64,000 nucleotides of DNA from Pelolinea submarina (GCF_003966975.1 NZ_AP018437.1:2356001-2420000); one strand, 5' to 3'; positions 38,143-46,580 are shown, counted from the stretch's first letter. Numbers and translations: made by a program. Notes: generated by a model from the sequence alone, not told the origin.

Positions 38143-39252
38143 ATGAAATCATCAACGCCAAAACCCGAAATTCAATTCTCAACTCCCCGCGAGTTGAACC
38201 TTGAATGCCCGCAATTTGGCGAAGCTGATTTCAAATATTCCCAGGCCTTTCCGGATTTGACCCGCTTCAATGGCAGGTTCTATCTGGCTTTCCGTGCCGC
38301 GCCCTCGCACTTCCCTTCCGTTAAATCGCGCATTCTAATTTACAGCTCGCCGGATGCCGAATCCTGGCAGTTGGAACACGTTATTTCCGATCCGCGCGAC
38401 CTGCGCGACCCGCATTTCCTGTTATTCCGTGGCCGCCTGCATATCTTCTACATGAGCCTGACCCACCGCCTCTTCAACCATGAACCCGAGCAGATTTATT
38501 ATTTATCCTTGAACTCGGAAGGTTGGAGCACCCCACAGGCCATTTCCGCTTCGCAAGCCGGTTTTTGGAACGTGAAAACCTTCCGGGATACCGTCTATAT
38601 GAGCATCTATACCCGCAACGGAACCGATCAGAAGAGGACAAAACGCCATTTCCGCTTTATTGCCTCCAATGATTTGGAGCATTGGGAAACCGTCTTTGAT
38701 TCGCCGCTCACGCGCGAAAGGCTGCGCAGCTACCAGACCTCCGAAGCCTCTTTCGATTTCGACCCGCAGGGCAACATCTTCGGCACCATCCGCTCGCTGA
38801 TCTACCCCAACCTGAATTTCCTCATCCCCGCCGGCCAGCCCGACCAGTGGCGCGTGCGCGTGGACCGCTTCAAGTGCGACGGCCCCAACCTGTTCCGCCA
38901 CAACGGCCGCACCTTCCTGGTGGCCCGCCGCAGCCTGTTCTACCACCTATCCAGCCAACCCTTCCGCTTCGTCCACCACGCCCGCACCACGCTCAACGTG
39001 CTGCGTTACTCGCTCAGCCGCAAGCGCACCGCCATCTACAGCTTCGACCCGGCCGACCTCACCATCCGCCACATCACCGACCTGCCCTCACATGGCGACA
39101 CCGGTTACTCCGCCATCGCACCCATATCCGAGAACCAATACCTGCTGATCTACTACAGCTCCGATATCAACATGGGAAAGGACTTCAATTGGATTCGCGG
39201 CCAGCTGCGCCAAACCCGACTGTATGCATCTACTTTAACTGTTGAGGCATAG
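38143..39252 (+). CDS. Predicted beta-propeller protein, glycosidase/sialidase-like, unknown function
   Basis: 369 residues from the ATG at 38143; an alternative ATG at 38077 adds 22 residues that look non-coding, and neither has a good ribosome binding site. The protein has a repeated beta-strand pattern with D.WxxE-type turns (SPDAESWQLEHVI, NDLEHWETVFDSPL) and FNGRFYLAFRAAP, as in five-bladed GH43/GH32-like propellers. No catalytic set can be assigned with confidence. No signal peptide is seen. GC content rises sharply in the second half of the gene. It stands alone, upstream of the pentapeptide-repeat gene. Confidence 0.7.
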   Translation: MKSSTPKPEIQFSTPRELNLECPQFGEADFKYSQAFPDLTRFNGRFYLAFRAAPSHFPSVKSRILIYSSPDAESWQLEHVISDPRDLRDPHFLLFRGRLHIFYMSLTHRLFNHEPEQIYYLSLNSEGWSTPQAISASQAGFWNVKTFRDTVYMSIYTRNGTDQKRTKRHFRFIASNDLEHWETVFDSPLTRERLRSYQTSEASFDFDPQGNIFGTIRSLIYPNLNFLIPAGQPDQWRVRVDRFKCDGPNLFRHNGRTFLVARRSLFYHLSSQPFRFVHHARTTLNVLRYSLSRKRTAIYSFDPADLTIRHITDLPSHGDTGYSAIAPISENQYLLIYYSSDINMGKDFNWIRGQLRQTRLYASTLTVEA

Positions 39253-39329
39253 AGACGCTGACTAGTCATCATCCCTTATAATCACAATACGTTTATTCAA
39301 CGATATAGGAATTTTGAGGAAGAAACGCC

Positions 39330-39983
39330 ATGTCTCAATTCACCCCCCAGGAAATTTCCGCCCTGCTCGACCAACACTCCCGCTGGTTGTCCAGTGATGC
39401 GGACGGCGTGCAGCTCAACCTCAAAGACGCCGACTTGTCCGGCCTGAACCTGACGGACGCCAACCTGGAGAAAGCGCTCCTGCCCGGCGTGAATTTTCAA
39501 GACGCCAACCTGACCTTCGCCAACCTCAAAGGCGCGGTCCTCTCAGGCGCCAATCTGGAAAACGCTGTGCTGCGCGATGCCAATCTGGAAGGTACCGTCC
39601 TTGAGAACGCCAATCTGCGCAACGCCGACCTGACCAAGTGCACCCTCAGCTATACCGGCCTGCAACAGGCTGATCTGACCGGCGCGGTCTTGCGCGATGC
39701 TTTCGTCAACAACGCCAATTTCACCGGCGCGGACCTCACCCGCGCGGTCTTGATCAACGTGCGCTTCCATAAAGCCATTCTATCGGGGGTGATTTTCGTG
39801 GAAGCCGACCTGACTTCTACAACGATCTACAATGCGAATTTAACTGACGCGAATTTTCAGGGCGCGAACCTGAAGAACGCGCACATCAAGAACGCCATCC
39901 TGCGCGGCACCAATTTCGACGGCGCGCGCATGCAAGGCGCCACCATCAAAGGTCTGGGGACATCTCAGAATAAGAAAAGATAG
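39330..39983 (+). CDS. Pentapeptide-repeat protein
   Basis: 217 residues with about 25 consecutive A(D/N)Lxx pentapeptides between residues 30 and 210 (e.g. LKDADLSGLNLTDANLEKALL). Such proteins fold as a right-handed quadrilateral beta-helix; roles range from gyrase protection to scaffolding. No membrane segment. GAGGAAG ribosome binding site 7 bases upstream. It converges on the DUF89 gene with 12 bases between stops. Confidence 0.9.
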   Translation: MSQFTPQEISALLDQHSRWLSSDADGVQLNLKDADLSGLNLTDANLEKALLPGVNFQDANLTFANLKGAVLSGANLENAVLRDANLEGTVLENANLRNADLTKCTLSYTGLQQADLTGAVLRDAFVNNANFTGADLTRAVLINVRFHKAILSGVIFVEADLTSTTIYNANLTDANFQGANLKNAHIKNAILRGTNFDGARMQGATIKGLGTSQNKKR

Positions 39984-39995
39984 GGAAAGATAAGG

Positions 39996-40835
39996 TCAGG
40001 CCTTTTTAACCACAATGCTGCCTTTGGGTACACCCAGATCAGTTCCCACCATATCGCATTTCACTTGCAGCAGAAAGAAAATCGCCGCTTCCTCCGCGCT
40101 AAGCGCTTCATAGTTGCCCATACCTTTGGAAATGATTAACTGCGCCTGCCGGAAACGTTCGACAAATTCGCTTGAACAGTACGATAGCAGCGTACCCGGG
40201 TAGCGTGCCCCGCATGAGATCACGGTTGCCACCCCCTCCAGCCCGGCATCATGTGCGTCCGCGATGAGTGCATCATTCAAGATGGGCGCATCCTTGACGG
40301 CATACACCACCGGCTTACCTATGCTCTCTATCAGGATGCGGTCGAAGACCGTCTCCCCCGCGTTGTCCGCCAGGTAAAGGATCTCATCCACCTCATCAAT
40401 GGCTATGCGCAGCGCTTCCAGATCGTTCACAGCAAAGGGCTGGGTCATCACGCGCTGGATGGTCGCTTCCAGGTCATAGGAATCCAGCGGCCCAAAGTCG
40501 ATGATGTTGCCCGCAATGGCCAGACGCACCGCGCTTTCCAGCGGGTCGGATGAATGCAGTACAACCTCTTTCCATTTGGGATATAAAGCCAGCGCCTCTT
40601 GAGTGCTCTTTTCTTTATCGCTCTGGTAAATATCCTCGATACCGGTCATTTCGCGCAGGAGTGCGTGCGCTTGCGCCGTAATTTCCGGCGCGGCAGCTCC
40701 CGGCCGCATTTCGATCAGACATTGCAGTATGCGCTGCATGGCATTGACTTGCTCGCTTTCTTCCATCCCGGTTCGTCGGATGGCGCTCAGTGTTTGCCGC
40801 ACAGCGCAGGGATAACAGTCCAGTGAAAACTTCAT
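39996..40835 (-). CDS. DUF89 / ARMT1-like damage-control phosphatase-type protein
   Basis: 279 residues. Family landmarks are the N-terminal CYPCAVRQ metal-site Cys pair, LADNAGETVFDRIL (Asp/Asn metal ligands), VKDAPILNDAL, and LIISKGMGNYEAL. Members are metal-dependent phosphatases proposed to hydrolyse damaged sugar phosphates; the exact substrate cannot be told. GGAGG ribosome binding site just upstream. Monocistronic. The 262 bases upstream hold two REP-like palindromes and no gene. Confidence 0.88.
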   Translation of the reverse strand: MKFSLDCYPCAVRQTLSAIRRTGMEESEQVNAMQRILQCLIEMRPGAAAPEITAQAHALLREMTGIEDIYQSDKEKSTQEALALYPKWKEVVLHSSDPLESAVRLAIAGNIIDFGPLDSYDLEATIQRVMTQPFAVNDLEALRIAIDEVDEILYLADNAGETVFDRILIESIGKPVVYAVKDAPILNDALIADAHDAGLEGVATVISCGARYPGTLLSYCSSEFVERFRQAQLIISKGMGNYEALSAEEAAIFFLLQVKCDMVGTDLGVPKGSIVVKKA

Positions 40836-40900
40836 TGTGTACCTCCGCGCCCAAGTATATCATTCTCATTCTCCATCCCTAATTTTAGAAAAAAAATCAA

Positions 40901-40947
40901 CTCCTCCCCTAATTTTGGTACAAAATTGGGGGAGGTTGGGTGGGGGC
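40901..40947. repeat. REP-like palindrome, copy 2
   Basis: CCTCCCC-T-AATTTTG pairs with CAAAATT-G-GGGGAGG around a three-base loop (40903-40935), followed by the G-rich tail TTGGGTGGGGGC. Same architecture as 25701 and 41010, with the inner stem sequence changed on both sides. Confidence 0.7.
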
Positions 40948-41009
40948 ACTCCTCCTGTTCCCTTAATAACGATGGAGGTCAGGTAAGTGCAAAAAAAAGA
41001 TGGCCCACT

Positions 41010-41053
41010 CCTCCCCTATTTCCGCAGGAAATGGGGGAGGCAGGGAGGGGGCA
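41010..41053. repeat. REP-like palindrome, copy 3
   Basis: CCTCCCC-T-A-TTTCC pairs with GGAAA-T-G-GGGGAGG around GCA (41010-41040), with tail CAGGGAGGGGGC. It lies 45 bases past the lysX stop and may also end or stabilise the lysine operon transcript. Confidence 0.7.
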
Positions 41054-41097
41054 GGAGGCAGAAAGGGGGCGAAACCGGGAGAAGCTGGAAAGAGAGT

Positions 41098-41940
41098 CTA
41101 CGCCCCCGCCACCCCCGCCACATAGGCCGCCATCTTCTGCGGAATATCCACACCGGTCGTGTCGATGCTGTGCCGGAACTCCATGGTGTGGTTGATCTCA
41201 TTCACCGTCAACCCATCCTCGGTCTCGAACAGGTCCAGCGCCAGCAGTCCGCCGCCCACCGCCTGAGCTGCCAGTCCGCATAGCTCCACCATCTCCGCCG
41301 TTAGCAGGCAGTTGGTCGCCTCGCCGCCGCGCGCTGTGTTGGTGATCCAATTCTCCGAACTGCGGTAGATAGCGCAGATGATCTCGTCGCCCACAACGAA
41401 AGCGCGGATGTCGCGCCCGGGCTTCTCCACGTATTCCTGCACATAGAAGATCTGGTGGTTGATGCCCAGCGCGGCCTTGTGCTCGATGATGGCACGCGCC
41501 GCGTCCGGGTTCTCGATCTTCGCCAACAGCCGTCCCCACGAACCCACCACCGGCTTCATTACGCACGGGTAGCCCACCGCTTCCACCGCCGCCAGCGCGG
41601 CTTCCTCATCAAAAGCCATTACCACCCGCGGCGTGGGAATGCCCGCGCTGGTCAGGATCTGGCTGGTGATGTACTTATCGCCACAGCGTTCCGCTACCAG
41701 GCTGGAATTGATAGCCGGGATGCCGTTGGCCTCAAAGATGCGTGAGATATACAACCCGCGCGTGTACGACAGCGAGCGCACGAACAGCACATCCACGTCT
41801 GCCGGTTTCTGCGCGATGTCGAAGGGCTGCTCTCCATCCGGGATGCGCACCACCTCAACGCCGGGCTGCTTTTCCAATGCGTCTAATAAATACTTTTCCT
41901 CAACGCGTAAACGGGTATATAAAAATCCAACTCGTGCCAT
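41098..41940 (-). CDS. lysX: Alpha-aminoadipate--LysW ligase LysX
   Basis: 280 residues from the ATG at 41940 (GGAG upstream; the 41952 ATG lacks a site). ATP-grasp fold with the LysX hallmarks [38 protein letters not shown] and the substrate loop DTTGVDIP. LysX joins the alpha-amino group of alpha-aminoadipate to the C-terminal glutamate of the carrier LysW, protecting it for the later lysine steps. It is the last gene of the operon with homocitrate synthase, homoaconitase and homoisocitrate dehydrogenase, which supports the lysine rather than the arginine (ArgX) role. No lysW was found in this window. Confidence 0.92.
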   Translation of the reverse strand: MARVGFLYTRLRVEEKYLLDALEKQPGVEVVRIPDGEQPFDIAQKPADVDVLFVRSLSYTRGLYISRIFEANGIPAINSSLVAERCGDKYITSQILTSAGIPTPRVVMAFDEEAALAAVEAVGYPCVMKPVVGSWGRLLAKIENPDAARAIIEHKAALGINHQIFYVQEYVEKPGRDIRAFVVGDEIICAIYRSSENWITNTARGGEATNCLLTAEMVELCGLAAQAVGGGLLALDLFETEDGLTVNEINHTMEFRHSIDTTGVDIPQKMAAYVAGVAGA

Positions 41941-41979
41941 GTTTTTCTCCAATTCAATAAAGTGTTTTGATAATTCCTG

Positions 41980-42996
41980 TTAATCCTTCAAATTGTGAAT
42001 GACCGCCTGGGTAGCCTCTTCTGTGGAAAGCGTTCCGCCCATATCAGCCGTCACCTCGCCCGCCGCCATGCAGGCCTCGGCTGCCGCGCGTACTCGTTGT
42101 GCCTGCACCGCCTCGCCAATGTGCTCCAGCAGCATGGCTGCTGCCAGGATAGCCGCCAACGGATTGGCCTGGCCCGTGCTGGCCAGCGTCGGCGCGCTGC
42201 CGTGTACCGGTTCGAACACTGCCGCGTCCGCTCCGATGTTGCCGGAAGCCGCCACGCCCAGCCCGCCCACCAGCATGCAGGCTTCATCGCTCAGGATGTC
42301 GCCGAACAGGTTAGTGGTCACGATCAGCTCGAACTGCTGCGGCGCGCGCACCAGCTCCATCGCGCAGGTGTCCACCAGCATTTCCTTCATTTCGATATCC
42401 GGGAAATCCCGCGCCACTTCCAACGCCACCGCGCGGAACAGTCCGCAGGTCTGCCGCAGCACGTTGGCTTTATGCACCACGTGCACTTTTTGGCGCCCGC
42501 CGGCCCGCGCCAGCTCGAAAGCTTTGCGCAGGATGCGCTCGGAGCCGCGCCGCGTGATGATGCGTTCCGTCACCGCACGCTCGCCATTCTCTTCCATTCG
42601 CTCGCTGCCGATGTACAGCCCCTCGGAATTCTCGCGTACGATCAGGATATCAATGCCCTCGCGTGAAGATGGGTGCGGGATCGACTTTATCGGGCGCAGG
42701 TTGGTGTACAAATCCAGCGTTTGGCGCATGCGCACCACCGGTGAAAAATAGCCTTCGATATTGGGCGGGGTGGTCACCGCGCCGAACAGCGCCGCGTCGA
42801 TGGCGCGGATGGCGTCCAGCGTTTCCTGCGGCAGCGGCGTGCCCAGCTTTTGGAAAGCGCCGAAGCCGATTTCAGCCTGGCTGAACTCAAATGCCAGCGG
42901 CAGCGCGCACAGCACCTCTGCCGCGCTGGCCACCACCTCCGGGCCAATGCCGTCGCCCGGCAGCAGGCAGATGCGATAAGTCTTGTCCATCGTCAT
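41980..42996 (-). CDS. Homoisocitrate dehydrogenase (beta-decarboxylating dehydrogenase family)
   Basis: 338 residues. LPGDGIGPEV at the N-terminus, SPVVRMRQTLDLYTNLRP with the substrate Arg residues, and RENSEGLYIG, which resembles iso-/homoisocitrate dehydrogenases rather than LeuB (RELTGG). NLFGDILSDEA and EPVHGSAP complete the metal and cofactor sites. It oxidatively decarboxylates homoisocitrate to 2-oxoadipate with NAD+. The start overlaps the small homoaconitase subunit stop as ATGA; a second ATG two codons on is possible. Context decides against LeuB, although dual activity is known in this family. Confidence 0.87.
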   Translation of the reverse strand: MTMDKTYRICLLPGDGIGPEVVASAAEVLCALPLAFEFSQAEIGFGAFQKLGTPLPQETLDAIRAIDAALFGAVTTPPNIEGYFSPVVRMRQTLDLYTNLRPIKSIPHPSSREGIDILIVRENSEGLYIGSERMEENGERAVTERIITRRGSERILRKAFELARAGGRQKVHVVHKANVLRQTCGLFRAVALEVARDFPDIEMKEMLVDTCAMELVRAPQQFELIVTTNLFGDILSDEACMLVGGLGVAASGNIGADAAVFEPVHGSAPTLASTGQANPLAAILAAAMLLEHIGEAVQAQRVRAAAEACMAAGEVTADMGGTLSTEEATQAVIHNLKD

Positions 42997-43508
42997 ACCG
43001 CCCCGCCCGCCGCGGTCATCAATTCATCGATGTCATGTTCCTGCAGGAAGGCCACGATCCCTCCCGCCTCCGCGATCTTCAGCACAAAATCCGGCAGCGG
43101 CTGCGCCTGGTAGCTGCGCCCCGTGGTTATATCCGTGATAACCCCGCTGGACAAGTTCACCTGCACCTCATCCCCTTCCCGGATTTCCGCAGCCGCTTGC
43201 GGGCATTCCAGGATGGGCAGCCCGATGTTGATGGCATTGCGGAAAAAGATTCGCGCGTAGGAAGCCGCAATCACGCACCTTATACCCGCACCCTTGATGG
43301 CGATAGGCGCATGCTCGCGGCTGGAGCCGCAGCCAAAATTTTGCCCGCCCACCACCACGTCGCCGGACTGTGTCCCCTGCGTGAATTCCGGTTTGATCTC
43401 GCAGAAAACGTGCGCCGCCAGTTCCTGCGGGTCGATCGTGATGTTATAGCGCCCCGGGATAATCTCATCCGTGTTCAGGTTATCGCCAAATTTCCATACC
43501 TTACCCAT
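42993..43508 (-). CDS. Homoaconitase / isopropylmalate dehydratase-type small subunit
   Basis: 171 residues, the swivel domain of the split aconitase family: GKVWKFGDNLNTDEIIPGRY, FGCGSSREHAPIAIKGAG and ARIFFRNAINIGLPI. Together with the large subunit it interconverts homocitrate and homoisocitrate via homoaconitate. AAGGAG ribosome binding site. ATGA overlap with the dehydrogenase gene. Separated from the large subunit gene by 125 bases that contain a dispersed repeat, an insertion that interrupts an otherwise tight operon. Confidence 0.9.
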   Translation of the reverse strand: MGKVWKFGDNLNTDEIIPGRYNITIDPQELAAHVFCEIKPEFTQGTQSGDVVVGGQNFGCGSSREHAPIAIKGAGIRCVIAASYARIFFRNAINIGLPILECPQAAAEIREGDEVQVNLSSGVITDITTGRSYQAQPLPDFVLKIAEAGGIVAFLQEHDIDELMTAAGGAV

Positions 43509-43528
43509 AATATTCTCCTTTTTTCACT

Positions 43529-43565
43529 TGTCATTGCGAGGAACGCAGTGACGAAGCAATCTCAG
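43529..43565. repeat. Dispersed TCATTGCGAGG-type repeat inside the lysine operon
   Basis: The stretch beginning GTCATTGCGAGGAACGCAG and ending ACGAAGCAATCTC matches a palindromic element (ATTGC ... GCAAT) that recurs in many unrelated bacterial genomes. Only one copy was seen in this window. Confidence 0.55.
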
Positions 43566-43633
43566 TTCTTATCTACAACGTCAGTCAATCACTTGTGAAA
43601 TCTTCTATTACCAAAATAATGCCAATGCGCAGT

Positions 43634-44878
43634 TTACGCCTTGCGTGGATCCGTGATGCGTCCCGTCAGTGCGCTAACCGCCGCAGTGGCCGGGCTGGCC
43701 AGGTAGATTTCTGCTTCTGGACTGCCCATGCGCCCAATGAAATTGCGGTTCATGGTAGTCAGCGCCCGCTCCCCCGCCGCCAAAATGCCGCCGTGTCGCC
43801 CAATGCAGGCCCCGCAGCCCGGCTGGGTCACCACGCAGCCCGCGTCCATCAAGGTCTCAATCAATCCTGCCCGCAAAGCGCGCTGGTAGATGCGCTCGCT
43901 GGCCGGCGTCACAATCACGCGCGTGTACGCGTGCACTCGTTTTCCTCTCAGGATGTTGGCCGCGGTTTCGATGTCGCCATAACGCGCGTTGGTGCAGGTG
44001 CCGATATACACTTCGTGGATTTCCAGACCTTCCACCTCTTCGATTGGCTTGACGTTTTCCACGCGCGGATGGCAGGCCACTGCCGGCCCCAACTGCGATA
44101 CGTCCACCTCGATAACGCGTTCATATTGCGCGTCCAGCGGCTTTAGGCACGCGAACGGGCCCTGTAAACCGGCTTCGTTTTCCAGATAAGCCGTGGTCAC
44201 TTCGTCCGCTTCGATCAGTCCGCACTTGGCGCCAACCTCCGTGGACATGTTCGGGAAGATGATGCGCTCGTCCACCGACAGACCACGGATGTACTCCCCG
44301 GCGAACTCCACCGACTTGTAAGTGGCACCGTCCATGCCCAGCAGCCCCGCGATGTGAAGCATGACGTCTTTGGCGCTCACGCCCGGCTGGGTCTCGCCTC
44401 TTAATTCAACCCGGATGCTTTCCGGAATGCGGAACCAGCACTTACCCGTCACCCAGGCCACCCCGATCTCGGTTGAGCCCAAACCCGCGCCGAAGGCGCC
44501 CAGCGCCCCGTAGGTGTTGCTATGCGAATCACCGCCGATAATGATCGCGCCCGGCCGTACGTAGCCTTCCTCGATCATGACCTGGTGGCACACGCCCTCG
44601 CGGTGGAAGTGCGGCAGCCCCTGCTCCCGCACAAAGTCCAATATCATACGATGGTTCTCCGCCGCCGCGATATTGGGCGCCGGATAGGCATGGTCGAAAA
44701 ACAGCACAATGCGTTCTTTGTCATGGATCGGTTTACCGATCTGTCTGAAAGCTTTAATGGCTAACGGCGTGGTGTTGTCATGGCTCATGATATAGTCAAC
44801 ATCAACCATCACGATCTCGCCGGCACGCACCGGCCTTCCCAACTTACGTGAAAAAATCTCCTCAACTAACGTACCCAT
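43634..44878 (-). CDS. Homoaconitase / isopropylmalate dehydratase-type large subunit
   Basis: 414 residues. The [4Fe-4S] cysteines are seen in VYIGTCTNARYGD and QPGCGACIGRHGG (CxxC). DVDYIMSHDN, GDSHSNTYGALGAFG and the substrate-binding R region complete the aconitase fold. The length and split organisation are those of the prokaryotic IPMI/homoaconitase group. Ribosome binding site GAGGAG. 10 bases after homocitrate synthase. Lysine-pathway role is inferred from lysX and the dehydrogenase; leucine isomerase activity cannot be excluded. Confidence 0.9.
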   Translation of the reverse strand: MGTLVEEIFSRKLGRPVRAGEIVMVDVDYIMSHDNTTPLAIKAFRQIGKPIHDKERIVLFFDHAYPAPNIAAAENHRMILDFVREQGLPHFHREGVCHQVMIEEGYVRPGAIIIGGDSHSNTYGALGAFGAGLGSTEIGVAWVTGKCWFRIPESIRVELRGETQPGVSAKDVMLHIAGLLGMDGATYKSVEFAGEYIRGLSVDERIIFPNMSTEVGAKCGLIEADEVTTAYLENEAGLQGPFACLKPLDAQYERVIEVDVSQLGPAVACHPRVENVKPIEEVEGLEIHEVYIGTCTNARYGDIETAANILRGKRVHAYTRVIVTPASERIYQRALRAGLIETLMDAGCVVTQPGCGACIGRHGGILAAGERALTTMNRNFIGRMGSPEAEIYLASPATAAVSALTGRITDPRKA

Positions 44879-44888
44879 AATTTCTCCT

Positions 44889-46313
44889 CTAAATGCCTGC
44901 GTTCAGCGCGGCCGCTGCTCTGATCGCGTTGCCGTTATTGCTGCCGTTATAGCGCTTCAACACGATGCGCGTGTCGCTGCGCTTTACACCCCGCATAGTG
45001 CGGATCTCTTCAATCAGGTTATTCAGCGCCATCACATCTTCTACATGCACAATAGCGCTGATATCGTAATCACCCGAAATCTCATACACGCTGCTGACGC
45101 TCTCAAAGCTGCGCAGCCGCCGCACCACCAGCGAGGTGTATACGTGCGATTCCACTTCCAGCATGATTAACGCGCTGATATCGTGCGGGATCACGTCCAG
45201 CATACGCCCGGTCACTTTTTCGGCAATATCAATGATGTCTGTGTCGAATAACTGCCGGTTCTGATCGCCGGCCTCTTTGATACCCACCACAATCGCTTCC
45301 AATTCCGCTTCGCTCACCTCGATGCCGAATTCCTCCAGGCGTGCCTGCACGGCACTCTTGCCGGTGTATTTGTCGATCACAATCTTGCGTTCCCGTCCCA
45401 GCATGGCCGGGTCAAAAGGCTCATACGTGCGCGGATTCTTCAACACGCCATTGGTATGGATGCCGCTTTTATGCGTAAAAGCGTTCTCGCCGGTTACCGG
45501 CTTGTTGGGCGCCAGAAACACGCCCGAAATCTTTTCCACGTAAGCCGACAATTCCATCAACGGTTCCAGGTTATATTTCTGCACGTCCTCCAGGTTATTA
45601 AAAGCGACAATGGTTTCCACCAGATCCGGAATACCGGTGCGCTCGCCTAAACAGTTGACCGTGGTATGAATACAGTCCGCGCCTCCGCGAATGCCTTCCA
45701 TGGCGTTTGCCAACGCCAGCCCGTAGTCATTGTGGCAGTGCAGGTCGATCTTGCAGGGCAATAAGCGTTCGCGCAGTGTGCGCACCCGTTCGTAGAAGGT
45801 ATGCGGCTGCATGATCCCTAGGGTATCCGCGAAGCTGATGCGGTCGGCCCCGGCTTCGATGGCCGCGTTGCACACCCGCACCAGGAATTCCATACCCGTG
45901 CGCGAGGCGTCTTCCGGTGTGAAACGCACCTTTAATCCCAGGCTGCGCGCATAGGCCACGCTCTCGGTAATGATGTCGAAGGCTTCGTTCTCGGTTTTAT
46001 GCAGCTTATCTTCCAGATGAATCTTTGAGGTCGCGAAAAAGATTGCGGCCCGGTCCGCGCCGCTGGCTTTGACGCGGTCAATAGCTGCCCGCGACGCGAT
46101 CGAGTGCGCCACGATTTCAGCTCGCAAGCCCTCCCCCGCGATACGCTCGATCGCCGCGGCCACGTTGGGTGAAACGCTCGGGTCGCCCGCCTCGATCATC
46201 TCCACACCCACACTGTCCAGCAGCTGCGCGATGTGAACCTTCTCGTCAATCATAAAATTGACGTATGGCGTTTGTTCCCCTTCTCTCAATGTTGAATCCA
46301 GTATTTCGACCAT
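44889..46313 (-). CDS. Homocitrate synthase (isopropylmalate synthase family) with C-terminal RAM domain
   Basis: 474 residues. The TIM-barrel has DSTLREGEQTP (metal Asp6, catalytic Arg10), DLHCHNDYGLALANAM (metal His pair) and NCLGERTGIPDL. A subdomain with THKSGIHTNGV and DKYTGKSAVQARL follows. The last 95 residues form an Lrp/AsnC-like RAM effector domain (VYEISGDYDISAIVHVEDVMALNNLI), as in archaeal homocitrate synthases, instead of the LeuA dimer domain. It condenses acetyl-CoA with 2-oxoglutarate and is probably feedback-inhibited by lysine through the RAM domain. First gene of the lysine operon; AGGAAAGG lies upstream. A leader with terminator precedes it. Confidence 0.86.
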   Translation of the reverse strand: MVEILDSTLREGEQTPYVNFMIDEKVHIAQLLDSVGVEMIEAGDPSVSPNVAAAIERIAGEGLRAEIVAHSIASRAAIDRVKASGADRAAIFFATSKIHLEDKLHKTENEAFDIITESVAYARSLGLKVRFTPEDASRTGMEFLVRVCNAAIEAGADRISFADTLGIMQPHTFYERVRTLRERLLPCKIDLHCHNDYGLALANAMEGIRGGADCIHTTVNCLGERTGIPDLVETIVAFNNLEDVQKYNLEPLMELSAYVEKISGVFLAPNKPVTGENAFTHKSGIHTNGVLKNPRTYEPFDPAMLGRERKIVIDKYTGKSAVQARLEEFGIEVSEAELEAIVVGIKEAGDQNRQLFDTDIIDIAEKVTGRMLDVIPHDISALIMLEVESHVYTSLVVRRLRSFESVSSVYEISGDYDISAIVHVEDVMALNNLIEEIRTMRGVKRSDTRIVLKRYNGSNNGNAIRAAAALNAGI

Positions 46314-46355
46314 GTCGTGCCTTTCCTGATTTCCAATTCTTCAGTCTCCTGACAA

Positions 46356-46383
46356 TAAAAAAGCCCCCCGTTACCGGGAGGCT
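46356..46383 (-). terminator. Leader terminator (attenuator) before the lysine operon
   Basis: On the minus strand AGCC.CCCG and CGGG.GGCT form a stem with a four-base loop, followed by six T, about 45 bases before the homocitrate synthase start. The 5' arm TCCCGG can instead pair with TCGGGA in the leader (around 46466-46471), a possible antiterminator. Confidence 0.7.
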
Positions 46384-46425
46384 CTATTTTCGGATTGAAG
46401 AAAGATATGAAAATCTATTCCTTAT

Positions 46426-46542
46426 TTATCTATCTCTATTCTGTTTAACCGAAATACGCCCAATCCCGACAACCCAGGTCGCGGTGATGGGCTCGTGTTT
46501 AGATTTTGCCAATTCAGAATTCAAATTTCGGTTCGTAAACAT
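46426..46542 (-). CDS. Putative 38-residue leader peptide of the lysine operon
   Basis: ORF on the minus strand starting MFTNRNLNSELAKSK and ending ISVKQNRDR, with ATG at 46542. The predicted transcript start lies only a few bases upstream, so translation would be leaderless. It covers a hairpin (46458-46492, GCCCA / TGGGC with inner CGAC / GTCG) whose 3' arm could form the antiterminator. It has three Lys and two Leu but no run of either; Ile and Val are frequent in the second half. Could be coincidental coding within a structured leader. Confidence 0.4.
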   Translation of the reverse strand: MFTNRNLNSELAKSKHEPITATWVVGIGRISVKQNRDR

Positions 46543-46552
46543 TAAAGATAAT

Positions 46553-46580
46553 AATTTACTATAACTATGACATTTGTCAA
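46553..46580 (-). promoter_or_regulatory. Promoter of the lysine operon
   Basis: Minus-strand TTGACA at 46580-46575, 16-base spacer, TAAATT at 46558-46553. The -35 is part of a 12-bp inverted repeat TGACATTTGTCA (46568-46579). The interval 46314-46616 contains this promoter, the leader ORF and the terminator. Confidence 0.65.

Noticed and set aside
41995-42751. Long plus-strand ORFs (223 and 250 codons) opposite the homoisocitrate dehydrogenase gene
   Set aside because: They are antisense to a gene with full family motifs, lie in GC-rich sequence where stop codons are rare, and show no domain or ribosome binding site.
43595-44146. Plus-strand 183-codon ORF opposite the large homoaconitase subunit
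   Set aside because: Antisense shadow in GC-rich coding sequence, no recognisable protein features.
41098-44878. Ordinary leucine operon (leuBCD)
   Set aside because: LysX is in the same operon, the dehydrogenase has RENSEGLYIG rather than the LeuB motif, and the synthase has a RAM domain rather than the LeuA regulatory domain; leucine activity as a side function remains possible.
46356-46580. T-box leader for the lysine operon
   Set aside because: The conserved GGGTGGNACCGCG antiterminator sequence is absent.
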